Part shown: one piece after another, positions 1-10,612 of the stretch | How the letters are laid out: each line of letters opens with the position of its first letter | How positions within the stretch are numbered: position 1 is the stretch's first letter | NCBI GenBank assembly: GCA_017979445.1 | Contig: CM030714.1 | Location: 39,320,308-39,384,307, forward strand | Direction: 5' to 3' | DNA length: 64,000 nt | From: Akebia trifoliata | Taxonomy: Eukaryota; Streptophyta; Magnoliopsida; Ranunculales; Lardizabalaceae | Program-made: the position numbers and the translations under genes | The notes under the pieces: model-generated | Told to the model about the DNA's origin: nothing | Seen by the model: the letters and a program-made list of their open reading frames with translations, nothing else | The model's database searches: none

Positions 1-1455
1 AAATCCAATCAATGGAACCTAGAGCAACAAAACCACAACAAAAGATAACGCATTATTTGGCTTCAATTTTCTACATATCTAACAATAAACAGAGATGACA
101 GTTGAAACTATGAAACTCAGAGGAGCAACCACAAATGCACCATGTTTTACAGCCACCAAGTCCTTCGAAGCCTCATTAGTTGGATTATCAAATTTACAGC
201 ATTTCTTGAAAGCAATGAACATTCAATTTGTATACACATAGAAAGGGCACTAAAAGAACTCTGCAAAACTACACAGTATATATACTAAATCCACAAGTAT
301 AGATAAAAGCATAGTGTCTTCCCTTTTTTATCAATAAAAACATTGTGTCTTCCTATAAAAATATCGATTAAGCATCCTCAATGGAAGAGATCATAACGTA
401 AATCAGAGTTATGATTGGAAACAATAGGCTTACCCTTTTCTCCATCCACAAAATATGATATCTCATTTGAGATAGGATCCTAGATCCATGTGGTGTTCCG
501 GGTTCAACCAAAACTTGTTCCAGACACAGCATCCTATTCAGAAAAATTAATCGAGAACAGATCACCCACCAAAAGTCCCATTGAAACCATAAGCATCCCA
601 TAAAACATTGAACCTCCAAAGAAGAAAATAAATGAACTGAAGCAGATGCAACTGTTCATAGAGAGTTCCTTAAACTGAGATGTTAGATACAAGATACAAC
701 ATCAAGTGGACCCTCAATTTTCTCAAATGTTTCAAGGGTTTCTTAAGATATAAGATTTTACACAAAAAGCCATATAGATCTTCCTAATGCCACGTTCAGT
801 TCTTTTAACAAGCTAAGATTGGAAAGAAACCAGAAATCCGATTTGGTAAGTCTTTGAGTTTTTATAAAACCAATGAACTGCTGATTCAAGTCCTTCAAAA
901 AATCCCAGATTACCTTTATATATATTTTGGAGGGGGCAGGGAGAAGCAATAAAAGTGCCATCCACTTCAATGCAAGGAGACACCAAACTCAAATGTGTTG
1001 AGTAATAGTGAGGGAACAGAAATATACATTTGCAGCACCTATATAATGGTTAAAATGTAATAATTATATGATGTAACTTAAACATGATTACCAAGATATC
1101 ATTCCATACCATCAATATCAAAGGTTCATCGACAGAAGTGTGACATTTTTCTGATTTCAATGCCGAAGCTACAAAACAAGAAGCAGAAGAAGAAATCAAT
1201 GATCATACAAAAGATGGAATACAGACAAAGCATGTTCTGTAGTTAATTAAAAAGAATAATACTAAACTCAAACACACTCAATTGACGTGGAATGTGCACA
1301 GAACCATAGTGCTTGAGTCATATATTATGCCCATCTTGTAGTGCTTGAGTCACATAGGGGCTTGAACTTAAGTTGTGTTTTTGTTTTTTTTTCACTCATT
1401 TCTCTTCCCATCTAGGTTTTGTGACTAATGGAGAAGGTTGTTTACTGTATAGTAG
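1..1455. other. Non-coding stretch, no gene recognised
   Basis: This stretch is AT-rich. Short open frames exist on both strands, but none has a recognisable domain, plausible splice structure or plant-like codon pattern. It lies downstream (3') of the minus-strand C2 exon, so part of it may be that gene's 3' flank. I see nothing else I can support. Confidence 0.5.
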
Positions 1456-1609
1456 TTAGCATATAAATAGATTAAAGGGCATCAAGACAAATACTTCAGG
1501 AGTGAATGTGAGGCAAACTCTAATCTCTCCACAATACTTTTGGTCCTTGACCACATTGTAAGGAGTTGGTGGCAAGTTGTCCTCCATAAATAATGGATCA
1601 AGAGGAATG
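1456..1609 (-). pseudogene. Terminal exon of an elicitor-responsive-protein-like C2-domain gene (fragment)
   Basis: Read on the minus strand, a TTGCAG acceptor precedes a frame of about 50 codons containing IPLDPLFMEDNLPPTPYNVV and then DQKYCGEIRVCLTFTPE. These are the last beta-strands of small single-C2 proteins of the elicitor-responsive protein (ERG1/ERG3, 16-kDa phloem protein) family, which bind phospholipid and often calcium at membranes. The frame enters at phase 1, so the preceding codon would end in C. After the TFTPE motif the sequence departs from the usual acidic, Gly/Tyr-rich tail and stops within 12 codons. No exon with the calcium-binding loops (a DDFxGE-type motif) was found upstream, between 1610 and 4500. 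The best reading is an orphan or truncated gene copy. A gene with very distant upstream exons is not excluded. Confidence 0.6.
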
Positions 1610-4510
1610 CTGCAAGAATATTTTAATAACTTCAATGGCAGTTTGTATTAAAATAATAAAATATAAAAAATTAATTATTTTACCAAAATATACAAAAACC
1701 CACTCGAATGAAACAATAGAGAGTGATTGGGATGATTTTTAAGACCGTAGTCGCCTTCAAACAACTTTAATGCCTTAAGATCTCTTTTGTCAATGAATTT
1801 GTATGCAAACTACAATTAGCAAGTAAATAAGGGAAATTAAAGTTCACCTAATATCATGTATCCAAAGATTGCATTTCCATCAAATGGTACAGATATCGAC
1901 GCATTGGTGGCTGGCGAGAACAATCTGAGGCCAATGATGAAAATGTAAGTCTAGTTTTAGTTGTAGGCTGCAATATATTTTAAACCTAGTTTCAGGCACT
2001 TGGTTTTCAATGGCTGAGATAAATCCTTCCAAATCCGAATTGAAATGATGTAAATACCGAAGCTCTAGACTAAAATTACAATTTAAGTGAAGGATATAAT
2101 TTGGGATATAGCTACTTAGTGTGCAAGAGAAAGCCATAGATCGACTTGCCCTTCTTGTCAATTCTGAAGACTTCTTCCAGTACATATACCTGTGACAAAC
2201 AGAAACAGAGAACTCTAAAAAGATTCACAAAAGAAATCCTTAAAAAGAAACAGCAAAGGAAACAAGATATAAAGTAGGACACCCAATTCAAGTTTTCATC
2301 GAATTGTAACGAAAGACAATTATAAAATCCTAAATGGCCCTCAAAATGGTCTCATGATGCACCTCAAAATGGCCCCATAAGGAAAGCCTAGAGAAGATAC
2401 TAAAGCTTAAGACTGAACATGGTTTAGTCAGTAACAGGTCTAAAAAGCCCATTTGGTTCATCATAAAACCATATGCAAAACAATGTTTTGGTCTTAAAAA
2501 GAATGATTGTGAATGAGAAGCATATACACAATACAAATATGTAAAGGACAAGCTTGGACAGCAAATGATTGTGAACTCCATTTAGTGTATTTGAACCGAT
2601 TAAGTCATGGATCAGACATACAGTTGGTGCAATATAGATATCGAAACCTCCTTTCTTTTTTATAGATCATTTGAAATCAAACCCACAACCTTAAAGTTTA
2701 GGTGTTGTTTCTTATATCTACAACAGTTCTCATAAAGGGCGTGTGTGTGTGTGTCAATTTATCAAGTTAATCCTTTATTTGGGAATCAACTAACTATGGC
2801 TACAGTTTCCAAAAAACAAAAAGCAAAAAATAAAACCTACAAAACCAATCTTATGGATGAGACCACCATTTCAGTATATACATATATATTCTAGAACCTT
2901 GATTATCTGGAATATATGCATGGAAAGGATGTCTTCGGTGCTCTACTTGATACCATCTCTGCCAAACAAGAAATTCCTTTATGGCTAGAGAGCAAGAATT
3001 GTTTTAACAAGGGAAGTTGAAACATGAAGAAAGTTGACATTTCACACAAACAAAGCTCTTGAGGTTTTAATGAGACTAATCAAAATTTTGCAGCCAGTCA
3101 AATTTTCACCATTCACTTTCAAAATGCATCCTCTAGTATAAACCTTTAAAATGATAGTTCATATGTAACTAGCACCAAAAGAGTTGCAACGAACACCAAT
3201 AAACGGAAAGATTTAAGCCAGCCCTTACATGTAAGTCCTTACTGTACAACCTTTACTGTACAGTACTACCATGATTAAATTCATACACCTGCAACAGTAT
3301 AACATCTTATAAACTTCCACATGTAATAGATAAGACATTGAACAAACTAGTTCAAAAAGAAGCCGCTCACGGTTTCATTGTCCATTGTGGGGACTTTTTA
3401 GTTTGCAATAACATGGAGTTCAATAAATTTAAGCAATACAAAGGCAAAAAACATAAAATAGTACAAAGAAAGGTCATAATCTATTTCATCACACCTCATT
3501 ATTTTTAGGAGTACATGGTTGGCCAACAAGTTCTGGTAGGTCAACAAGAAAGTAACACCTATTCACAATAGCCCACTTTGACCCAGTTTTAGTATCCTCC
3601 CATAATCTATTTCATCACACCTCATTAGATAATGAAAAAGGCTTCATGAAAGGACATAATAAGTGATTGTTATCCATATCCATTGTTTTAGTAACTTATG
3701 ATCCAATTATGTTGTGTTTTGTTCATTGTCTTCATGGTTTACCCATATCCATTGTTTTTTGTCATAACACAAGGTTCCTCAACCACTTATAGAGGAGTTT
3801 GTGGAAACTTGCTATCGTTAGAATTTTCTGAATTGTAGTTGTTTGAGAAAACATGCTCTTGAGTTTCATAATCAATCATTGGATACTCTTTAATCAAGAA
3901 AAAATTGTTGTGCAAACACCGTGTCATATCATGTGCATACAAATGCCAACAATTTTTTAAACATATTTCAATTTCTTTTAGATATTTTGTTTCCACCTAT
4001 TATTTATATCGTGATTATAGATTACCTTTTTTTTTAAATGTGTATCAGCTAATTCAGTTGCATTCTTCTTGTATATACGTGTGTAATACATATCATGATA
4101 TACCTGCATTTGTGAAATTTTAAATCTGTTTTTGAATTACTGTCAACTATAACCTCATGTGTTGTGGTATCCAACGATAGTATGAAGTGTCAAAACATCA
4201 TACAGTAAGAAATGCTCAAATTAAAATACTTCTATTTGTATAAACACATTTATCATATAAATTTGCCCCCCCCCCCCTGACATGTAAGAAATGCTCGATG
4301 TGGTGTGTGATCGGTATTTTATCCTACTTACAACTGTAATTTCTAGATGTGATAAGTTGTAGAACCGACTAATTTGACATTAGAATATATATATTGACAA
4401 GTTAAAATTCGAGTTTTTTGGTGACCTTCAGAGTTGACCAAGACTAGTCAAGACCCCTATTTAGGAAGTTATACATCTCTATTTCGATTGAATCCTAATG
4501 AAATGTTAAA
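1610..4510. other. Non-coding stretch with minor repeats
   Basis: No gene is recognisable. Two minus-strand stretches look exon-like, one with EVFRIDKKGKSIYG near 2140-2185 and one with DKRDLKALKLFEGDYGL near 1745-1805. I could not assign either to a family or join them by splice sites. There is a short (GT)n run at about 2739-2753 and a C run at 4266-4277. A phrase of about 28 bp beginning cataatctatttcatcacac occurs near 3475 and again near 3600. Confidence 0.45.
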
Positions 4511-4513
4511 CAG

Positions 4514-4689
4514 GGCATGGACCTGGCATTGGGGGAATGCTAACTGGTGGTGTTGCCGTTGTCGCTGCTGTTTATGGGGGCTATGGACATGGTTTCCTTG
4601 GGCATCACGGCAAGTTCAGCATGGAAAATTTAAGCACGGGAAGTTCAGTAAGCGTTGGAAGCATAGAGGGAAGTTCATGAGGTTCTAGA
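4514..4689 (+). pseudogene. Glycine-rich protein A3-like terminal exon, frameshifted fragment
   Basis: After a CAG acceptor (4511-4513) the frame reads HGPGIGGMLTGGVAVVAAVY and then GGYGHGFLGHHGKF. This is the characteristic Gly/Ala/His C-terminal half of the plant glycine-rich protein A3-like (XYPPX-repeat) family. At about 4618 the family's HGKFKHGKF repeats continue only in another frame (QHGKFKHGKFSKRWKHRGKF, stop at 4687-4689). A single base is missing between ..KF and ..HGKF. The family's N-terminal region with PPGY repeats is absent upstream. The exon is therefore a relic. A one-base sequencing error could explain the frameshift but not the missing 5' part. The function of this family is not well established. 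Confidence 0.7.
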
Positions 4690-5100
4690 AATGGAAGTGA
4701 TCCTTATGGCAAGGCAACTGACTACTACTATTACTACTAGTATTTGGTTTCTACGATTTCTGATTTTAATTTTGAGTAATTGTGAAGAGAAGGCTACTGC
4801 CTCTACATCTACATATCACTTTTCTTTTTTTCATTTTAAGATGGGAAAATCCTCACTATTTGAGCGTGCGCCCTAGATCTGGAAGAAAGACTATGAAATT
4901 ACATACTTCAAAATATAGGAATCTATTGGTATCGAGATTGATACAAAATATATCGGATAAAAAACTTAAATCTTCAATTCAAATCTAAATATATCGGATA
5001 AAAAACCTTAATATAGTCTATATAAAGAAAAGATGGATTAGGGAGAGTACCTAGCCCATAGTCGCAATGATTCCTAGCTTGTCGCGTGAGGTGATGCATC
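4690..5100. other. Non-coding stretch
   Basis: Nothing recognisable apart from two near-identical phrases containing atatcggataaaaaac at about 4950 and 4989, which form a small local duplication. Confidence 0.5.
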
Positions 5101-5119
5101 AGGTGAGAGTGTCTTTGTG

Positions 5120-5570
5120 ACCAATCTGATCACTTCAAACTATCAGAGACAGATAGGGAGATCGATAGGTCAATTCGAGCTATTAGAGACAGGTAGTGAT
5201 GAGATACAAAGAGAACGAAGATTAGATCTAGATCGAGATCAATCGATCAAATAGAGTGGGAGATGAAATCTATCGAAGGAGACAAATCGAATGAGAAATC
5301 GATCAAGAGAGAACCTGTGAGAGAGATCGATGGAGAGCTCGATCAATCAAGAGAGCGACTATGAGAAAGAGATGGAGAGTTGGATCAATCGATCGAGAGA
5401 TAAAGAGCGAGGTTAATCGAGAAAGAGACTATGAGAGAGAGATATTGAGAGGTCGATCGATTGATGATTGTGAGAAAGAGACAGAGAGAAAGAGAGACAG
5501 TGAGAGAGAGACACAAAGAAGGAGGGAGAGAGAGAGAAAGATGAGATCTAGAGAGTGAGAGTGCGAGTGA
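5120..5570. repeat. Purine-rich GA/GATC low-complexity tract
   Basis: About 450 bp in which the + strand is almost entirely G and A, interrupted by many GATCGAT words and ending in dense GAGAGAGA runs (about 5420-5560). The open frames here encode only Arg/Glu/Ser-rich low-complexity peptides and are consequences of base composition. GA repeats can bind BPC/GAGA-factor proteins and form triplex DNA in general. No gene start lies close enough to claim a promoter role. Confidence 0.7.
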
Positions 5571-5604
5571 GATCGAGCATGAGATCAGAAACGAGGTTCG
5601 AAGG

Positions 5605-5751
5605 CCGTGAAATTGGAGTATTAAAATTTGACGGACCAGGCCCAACAAATTTTTTGGTTAAAATTTGAGATTTTCACGTAATGTTGGTCCGTCGAATTTT
5701 ATGAAATTTGACGGCCTAAGACTGTCAAATTTGGGATTTTTTCACATTATG
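5605..5751. mobile_element. Right end of a short inverted-repeat element (AAATTTGACGG family)
   Basis: Several copies of aaatttgacgg and its complement ccgtcgaatttt occur here, ending in tttcacattatg. The same arrangement, ending ttttcacattgtg, is found at 14747-15024, so this is a repeat family. Its outer ends resemble a decayed CACTA-type terminus. The left boundary of this copy was not found. It may be truncated or run into the GA-rich tract. Confidence 0.45.
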
Positions 5752-6455
5752 GATTTATGTTGATTGGCTTTTCACTTTTTTTTTTTTCCTACAGGAGTGG
5801 GTATCATTTATCCAATTATGTTGGGTCTTGCTTATTGTCCTGAATAGCATGAACTTACAAACATATCGGATGGTCCACACTTCACACCATTGCATATTCA
5901 CATCATTTCCCCATTTTATGCATGCATTTCTTTTTCCTGGTCATGGCTAAAACTATATTTGAGTGGTTTTCCTTATTAATCATATTCCTTTTCTATATAG
6001 AATAGATGGCAATTTGAATGCAGGTCACAATTTTCATCCCTATGGTGCTCAAGATCTCAGGTCAATAAATAGTGCTCATACAAGATTCTTTTACTTTCAA
6101 CACTTACGACACGTAGGTTCATGCAGACCAGAAATGCCTGAGCCTAGCTCTCCTATCTGAACCTTCATCACATGTGAAGTTCAACATTTTTCAAGTTCAA
6201 AACCATCCATGGATTCTAGTTAATTTCCCACGCATGATAATCGTCTATTTCTTAGTCTCTTAGAAAAGACCTTGGTAAAGGGGTATGTCATCAGTTTTCA
6301 AAACACTGGGTCATTTTAAAATTTACCAAAACATTAAGGAGTGTCATTACAATCTTGTTATTATTGGTCGGTGAAACTTAAGGCTCTCATTTGTTTTCTT
6401 ATCGTCAGGGCATCTTCAATAGCTATGTACCTAAGATTCCTAAGTATTTAATTAA
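5752..6455. other. Intergenic region upstream of the Bet v 1 gene
   Basis: No coding feature. The phrase gggcatcttcaatagcta at about 6410 resembles the end of some MITEs, but no matching opposite end was seen. The region presumably holds the distal promoter of the gene that starts at 6573. Confidence 0.4.
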
Positions 6456-6461
6456 CAATGT

Positions 6462-6469
6462 TATAAATA
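6462..6469 (+). promoter_or_regulatory. Candidate TATA box of the Bet v 1-like gene
   Basis: The word TATAAATA lies about 105 bp before the chosen ATG (6573), a normal spacing for a plant TATA box with a 5' leader of roughly 70-80 nt. Confidence 0.5.
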
Positions 6470-6572
6470 TATCAACTTGCAGGGTACATGAACATATAAA
6501 CAAAACAATATAACCCTCACCACAAACCCTAATTAGGAGCTTAGGTTGGTTTTCTTGGAGGAGGAATTGAAG

Positions 6573-9010
6573 ATGGTGATGGGACAACTTTCATCCGAGT
6601 TGGAAGTGAGCGTGTCGGCTAACGAACTCTGGGATGTCTATAGTACACTCAAACTTGCGAAGCTTGTCTGCGAACTTCTTCCCGATGTTGTTGAAAAGTT
6701 TGAAGTCATGGAAGGTGATGGTGGAGTTGACACAGTTCTGAAACTTACATTTTCATCTGGTATGTTTGTTTTAGCTTCTAAAGATATTCAGTCATGATCT
6801 GTGTAGGTTTATTGCTATTAGCACTATTTGAGTCAACCATGGTTTTAAAAAAGAGTAAAATCTGTACAAGTGTGTTTCCCGAGGAAAAGAATCTATGGAT
6901 TGGTGTCTGTACCACGTCAGACGAGTGAAGACTTGACTTTCAAGATGACAAATCCAAGTCAGCTTGGTATCCTTGGTGAACGAGTTGGATTTTCAATGTC
7001 AATTAAATTTTTGATAATTTAAGTATTTATTATCGAAATAGAAATTTGATCACTTGACTAAAAACTTCTAAATGCATCTATTTTATAAAAAAACATAAAT
7101 ATAATTATTTAAATAAAGATATATATTAATAAATAAATAACAATACGCCAAGTTAAAAAAATTTGACCGAGTCATCTCAATATCAATGTGGAACGAGATA
7201 AGATGAGAAGAAATATCAAGTTCTAAAACTATAGAGAGTCAACTCGACAATACACTAACTCACTCACTCCTGTCTAGGCCGTTATCATCAAAGTACCATC
7301 TAAATAATTTGGGGTCATTTGAATGAATCATATTCTTCCATTTAATTGTGCATCCAAAATTATGTTTTTTTGTATTGAAAAATATTTTTATATATGCTTT
7401 CACTACCTTAAACAATTGACTTCTAGTCCGAATATTCTGAATCGACAATGTTTCCTTTATAGGGATTCTAAATGATATGGGTATCTTCTGCTACATTTAA
7501 AAGTTCACCCGATTCTGCCGTCCATCGAATTGAATTAACTTGATGATTCATTAGTTCCCAATTTGGATTGAGCCTTGTCAGCCGAAAATTGAATTAGATC
7601 AGAATTGGATTGCAAATGCATATGTTGAATATATGCAATTGGATCTCTTCTAGATTGTGACATGGTTGATCTAAAATTAATCCAATAGATTATCAAATTG
7701 GAATCTTGTCAGAATCCAAACCCTTGATTTGAGCCCTAAGTTATCAAATTGAAACAAATCAGATTTCAGGTTTGATCTTTCACTCTAAAAGGACAAGTCA
7801 TGCTAGAATTTTTGACCAAATAAATTGAAAAAAAAAATATTTAAGAAAATCAAAAAGTCCTCTAACTACTGTGATTGAATTTAATCATCTTTAAATCTTT
7901 GACTGATTTGGTTTTAAAATTAAACCAGATTTGTGCTTTTGTTTGTTTGATCCAAAGAAAGGTCTACTCCAATTCTCTTTCTCATGTTTTTGAACTTTGA
8001 ATTGATTTTGTTTTAAAATATGTTTCAGAAAAGTAAGGCCAGCTAAAGCCAACTTAAATGTGTCGGCCTGAGACCCAAAAATGTGGCCTCACAAAATTAC
8101 CAATTGGGCCCATATTTTTTAAATTCCCAAATAGCCCTAATAATTAGGCCCATATTTTTAAAACAAGGTTAAAGAGACGGGTTTTACCTTAAACCAGACC
8201 TAACATGCAAGTTGGGCTCAAATTGATCCATCTAATTGTAAAAAAATATTAAATTCCTATACTTTTAAAAATTATTTAGAACCTTTTGAAATTGATTTAA
8301 ATCAAAATAAGAGTCCAATCTCCATTTTTAATCGAATCGAGCTACTAATGTTTAGGCCCTAACCTAACCCAAACATAATGGGTTGGAAAATGTTTAGCCC
8401 AACCCTACTTTTGCGGGCTCCAGACCATAATTTTCCCAAGTGGATCTGGACCTCAGACACATTGCATTTTTTGAGCTCTGACTCGACCGAGTTTATGAGT
8501 TGACTTAATGAATTTTCAAGTTGACTCAACAAGTTTGTTTCTTCGAGCTGTAGGACTGAATCACCTTGAAATCCAAATAGATTCGGTTCACTTGATCAAG
8601 TTTCGAGTTGACTCGACGAGTTTTAAAACAATGACTTGGTCAATGCTTGTTATGCTTTATTTGATGGGATTTTAATTTAATTCAATAACTTGTTTCCCTA
8701 ATGGTTCAAGGAACATCTTACAAAGAAAAGTTCACAAAGATCGACCACGAGAATCATTTGAAGGAAGCAGAGGTGGTTGAAGGAGGATACTTGGAGGTTG
8801 GATATAGTCTGTATCGAGTGAGTTTCGAGATCATAGAGAAAGATACAGATTCATCCATTATCAAATCAACTATAGAGTATGAAATTGATGAAGAGTCAGC
8901 ATCAAATGTTTCTCGTCTCTATCAAACCATTGGAAGCCATTTCTCAAGTTATTGGAAAGTATTTGATCGAGAAGAATGCTAATGCAAGCAGTTGGGCATT
9001 TTTTAATTAG
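6573..9010 (+). pseudogene. S-norcoclaurine synthase/MLP-like protein (Bet v 1, PR-10 fold), two exons, frameshift in exon 2
   Basis: Exon 1 is 6573-6759 (ATG; donor GTATGT) and exon 2 is 8711-9010, with an AG acceptor at 8709-8710. The splice keeps the phase exactly and places the intron where Bet v 1 genes have theirs. Exon 1 has the N-terminal strand (QLSSELEVSVSANELWDVY) and the glycine-rich loop EGDGGVDT. Exon 2 has SYKEKF and AEVVEGGYLEVGYSLYRV. Total length is about 161 residues, normal for the family. The Tyr and Glu of YKE and the later Lys match residues implicated in norcoclaurine synthase; the catalytic Asp position looks like Val, so synthase activity is doubtful (from memory of the Thalictrum enzyme). 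After NVS (codon at 8911-8913) the family sequence VSIKPLEAISQVIGKYLIEK continues only one base later, from 8915 to a TAG at 9008-9010. In the original frame a stop follows at about 8980, which replaces the C-terminal helix. It is either a recent pseudogene or a one-indel assembly error. Confidence 0.8.
6760..8710 (+). other. Intron of the Bet v 1-like gene (1.95 kb)
   Basis: Bounded by GTATGT and a CAAG acceptor. It is AT-rich and lacks coding potential. It is long compared with the roughly 100-bp introns common in PR-10 genes, though longer ones occur in larger genomes. No insertion boundary was recognised inside it. Confidence 0.6.
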
Positions 9011-9102
9011 TCCATATAGATAACCGTTGTCAAATGGGGCATCCCATCAATTTGAAAACACATGGGTTATCTCTAATTTTCACCAACATATAGCTGGATT
9101 AA

Positions 9103-9240
9103 CAGTGGTGGAGCCAGAATTTTTCCCACGTGGGGTCAACTAAGAGTGGAAAACTTTGTGGGGGCAAGCTAAGGATGGAAAAAAAATTGTGGGGGCAATA
9201 GAGGCGGATTTCTTTATCTGCCATTGTTATCTGTTACTAT
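9103..9240 (+). mobile_element. hAT-type MITE fragment (CAGTGGTGGAGCCAG end)
   Basis: The sequence begins cagtggtggagccagaat and continues with repeated aattgtgggggcaat-like words. It is clearly related to the complete hAT-like MITE at 37674-37900. The opposite terminus was not found, so this copy appears truncated on the right. It sits just downstream of the Bet v 1 gene. Confidence 0.5.
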
Positions 9241-10284
9241 AACTCAAAAATCGTCCATAAATCCTCCCATAGTTGGGTAAGTCTAAATCACCCTAAAAAA
9301 ATTATGTTTATTTAGTATTTTTTCCTTTTATGAAGGGGTTATGGACCTGTAGGCCTAACTAGCAAGGGCAAAGCAACTGGTCTCATAGAACATCATGTCT
9401 CACCCAAATCCCTTGGTACATGCAATACCCCCACAAACTTGCTTCTTAAAGCACAATTTCTCACCCTAATCCCCCAGCATATGCAAAATCACACAAACCA
9501 AGGAAGTGGGAAAAAATCTATGTGGTTGGCCAAAGAGGGGGCTTGAACTTAGGACTTTTTTCTTTTTGGAAGGATGCCTTGCCCACTGCACCCAACGCTC
9601 ATTGGTTCTTTGTCTATTTAGTTTAAAATACCTTGTTAATTCTACATGCATGACTTCTTTTTTTTCTACTCTCTAAAATGATCATTTAATATCTAAAAAC
9701 AATATTATTGTACCAATCATCTACATATATTTAAATATATCACTGGTCTTTTACTGTAAAAACTTCTACAATTAACCATCCTATTTATCAATGCCCCTAA
9801 CTTGTAACTACAATACCTACTTACAGCTGTTTTGATGGGGGGACTTCTCTCCCGTCACGAGCTGAACTTGGATGAGCCCAACTTAAGCACGATGAGCTCA
9901 ATTTGACAATAGCACGGCTCTTAGTTGGCATTGATCGGGTTTGGCTTATTTTCTTTTTGTCATATTATGGTCATATCTTCTTGCTTTCTAAATTACTTAA
10001 ACTTCAAGCTAAGGTCCCTAATTCAAGACCTCCTCGTTCAGCTTCTGCCTTCCCTCCCCCGGGAAAAAAACAACCTAACCTGCCTTGGCTCCCCGAGTCC
10101 ATCCAAAATGTATGTTGCACTTAATTGATCTATGACCTTGACCAACCTAAAATTAATCACTATGTAATATGTAATACATTTCAATTTTCTTGTACAACTT
10201 CTATCATTCTTCTAAGTCTTAACTCAAGCTTTCTAGGCACTAAATTTGTCCTATATATAATTAATTTTGGATGAATTTCCTTTT
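9241..10284. other. Non-coding stretch
   Basis: No gene or complete element is recognised. The open frames in this interval are short, overlap each other and lack domains. Confidence 0.5.
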
Positions 10285-10439
10285 CACTACAAAAAAAAAT
10301 GGCTATTTTGGAACAGGAGAGTGAAACGGATTTTGGCCGTTTCTAATAAAAGATGGTTTTAAACTGTTTTTTATGTTTGGAGCCGTTTCTAAATCGCGAC
10401 CCATGGGTTTTAACCCGAACCAGACTGAAGAAATCGTCC

Positions 10440-10612
10440 TTATTCTGTCGTTCTAACTAGAATGAAAGACGAAAGGCAGAAAGAGTTAGATCGAGAGGAC
10501 AGGGAAGGTGATCTGCGAAAATCCATTCGTCCCTCAATGTCGATCGGTTCTTCGTCTAAGATCTACGAAACCTAAGGTTCGAATCGTCAAAATCCCCTCG
10601 TCCCTCAGGTAA
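10440..10612 (+). other. Leader-like segment with splice donor inside the CACTA element
   Basis: A GC-richer block with repeated tcgtccctca words ends at ccctcag followed by GTAAGATCTTG, after which the sequence turns T-rich like a first intron. It looks like a captured 5' untranslated exon and first intron. I cannot tell which gene it came from. It could serve as the promoter/leader for a transcript over the captured exons. Confidence 0.4.

Noticed and set aside
1740..2185. Exon-like minus-strand peptides EVFRIDKKGKSIYG and DKRDLKALKLFEGDYGL
   Set aside because: No recognised family, and splice sites do not join them to each other or to the C2 exon in phase.
5361..5648. Arg/Glu-rich and Leu/Ser-rich open frames on opposite strands
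   Set aside because: Pure consequence of the GA-rich tract. No domain or splice context.
6408..6427. MITE-like start gggcatcttcaatagcta
   Set aside because: No inverted partner or target duplication was found. It may be promoter sequence.
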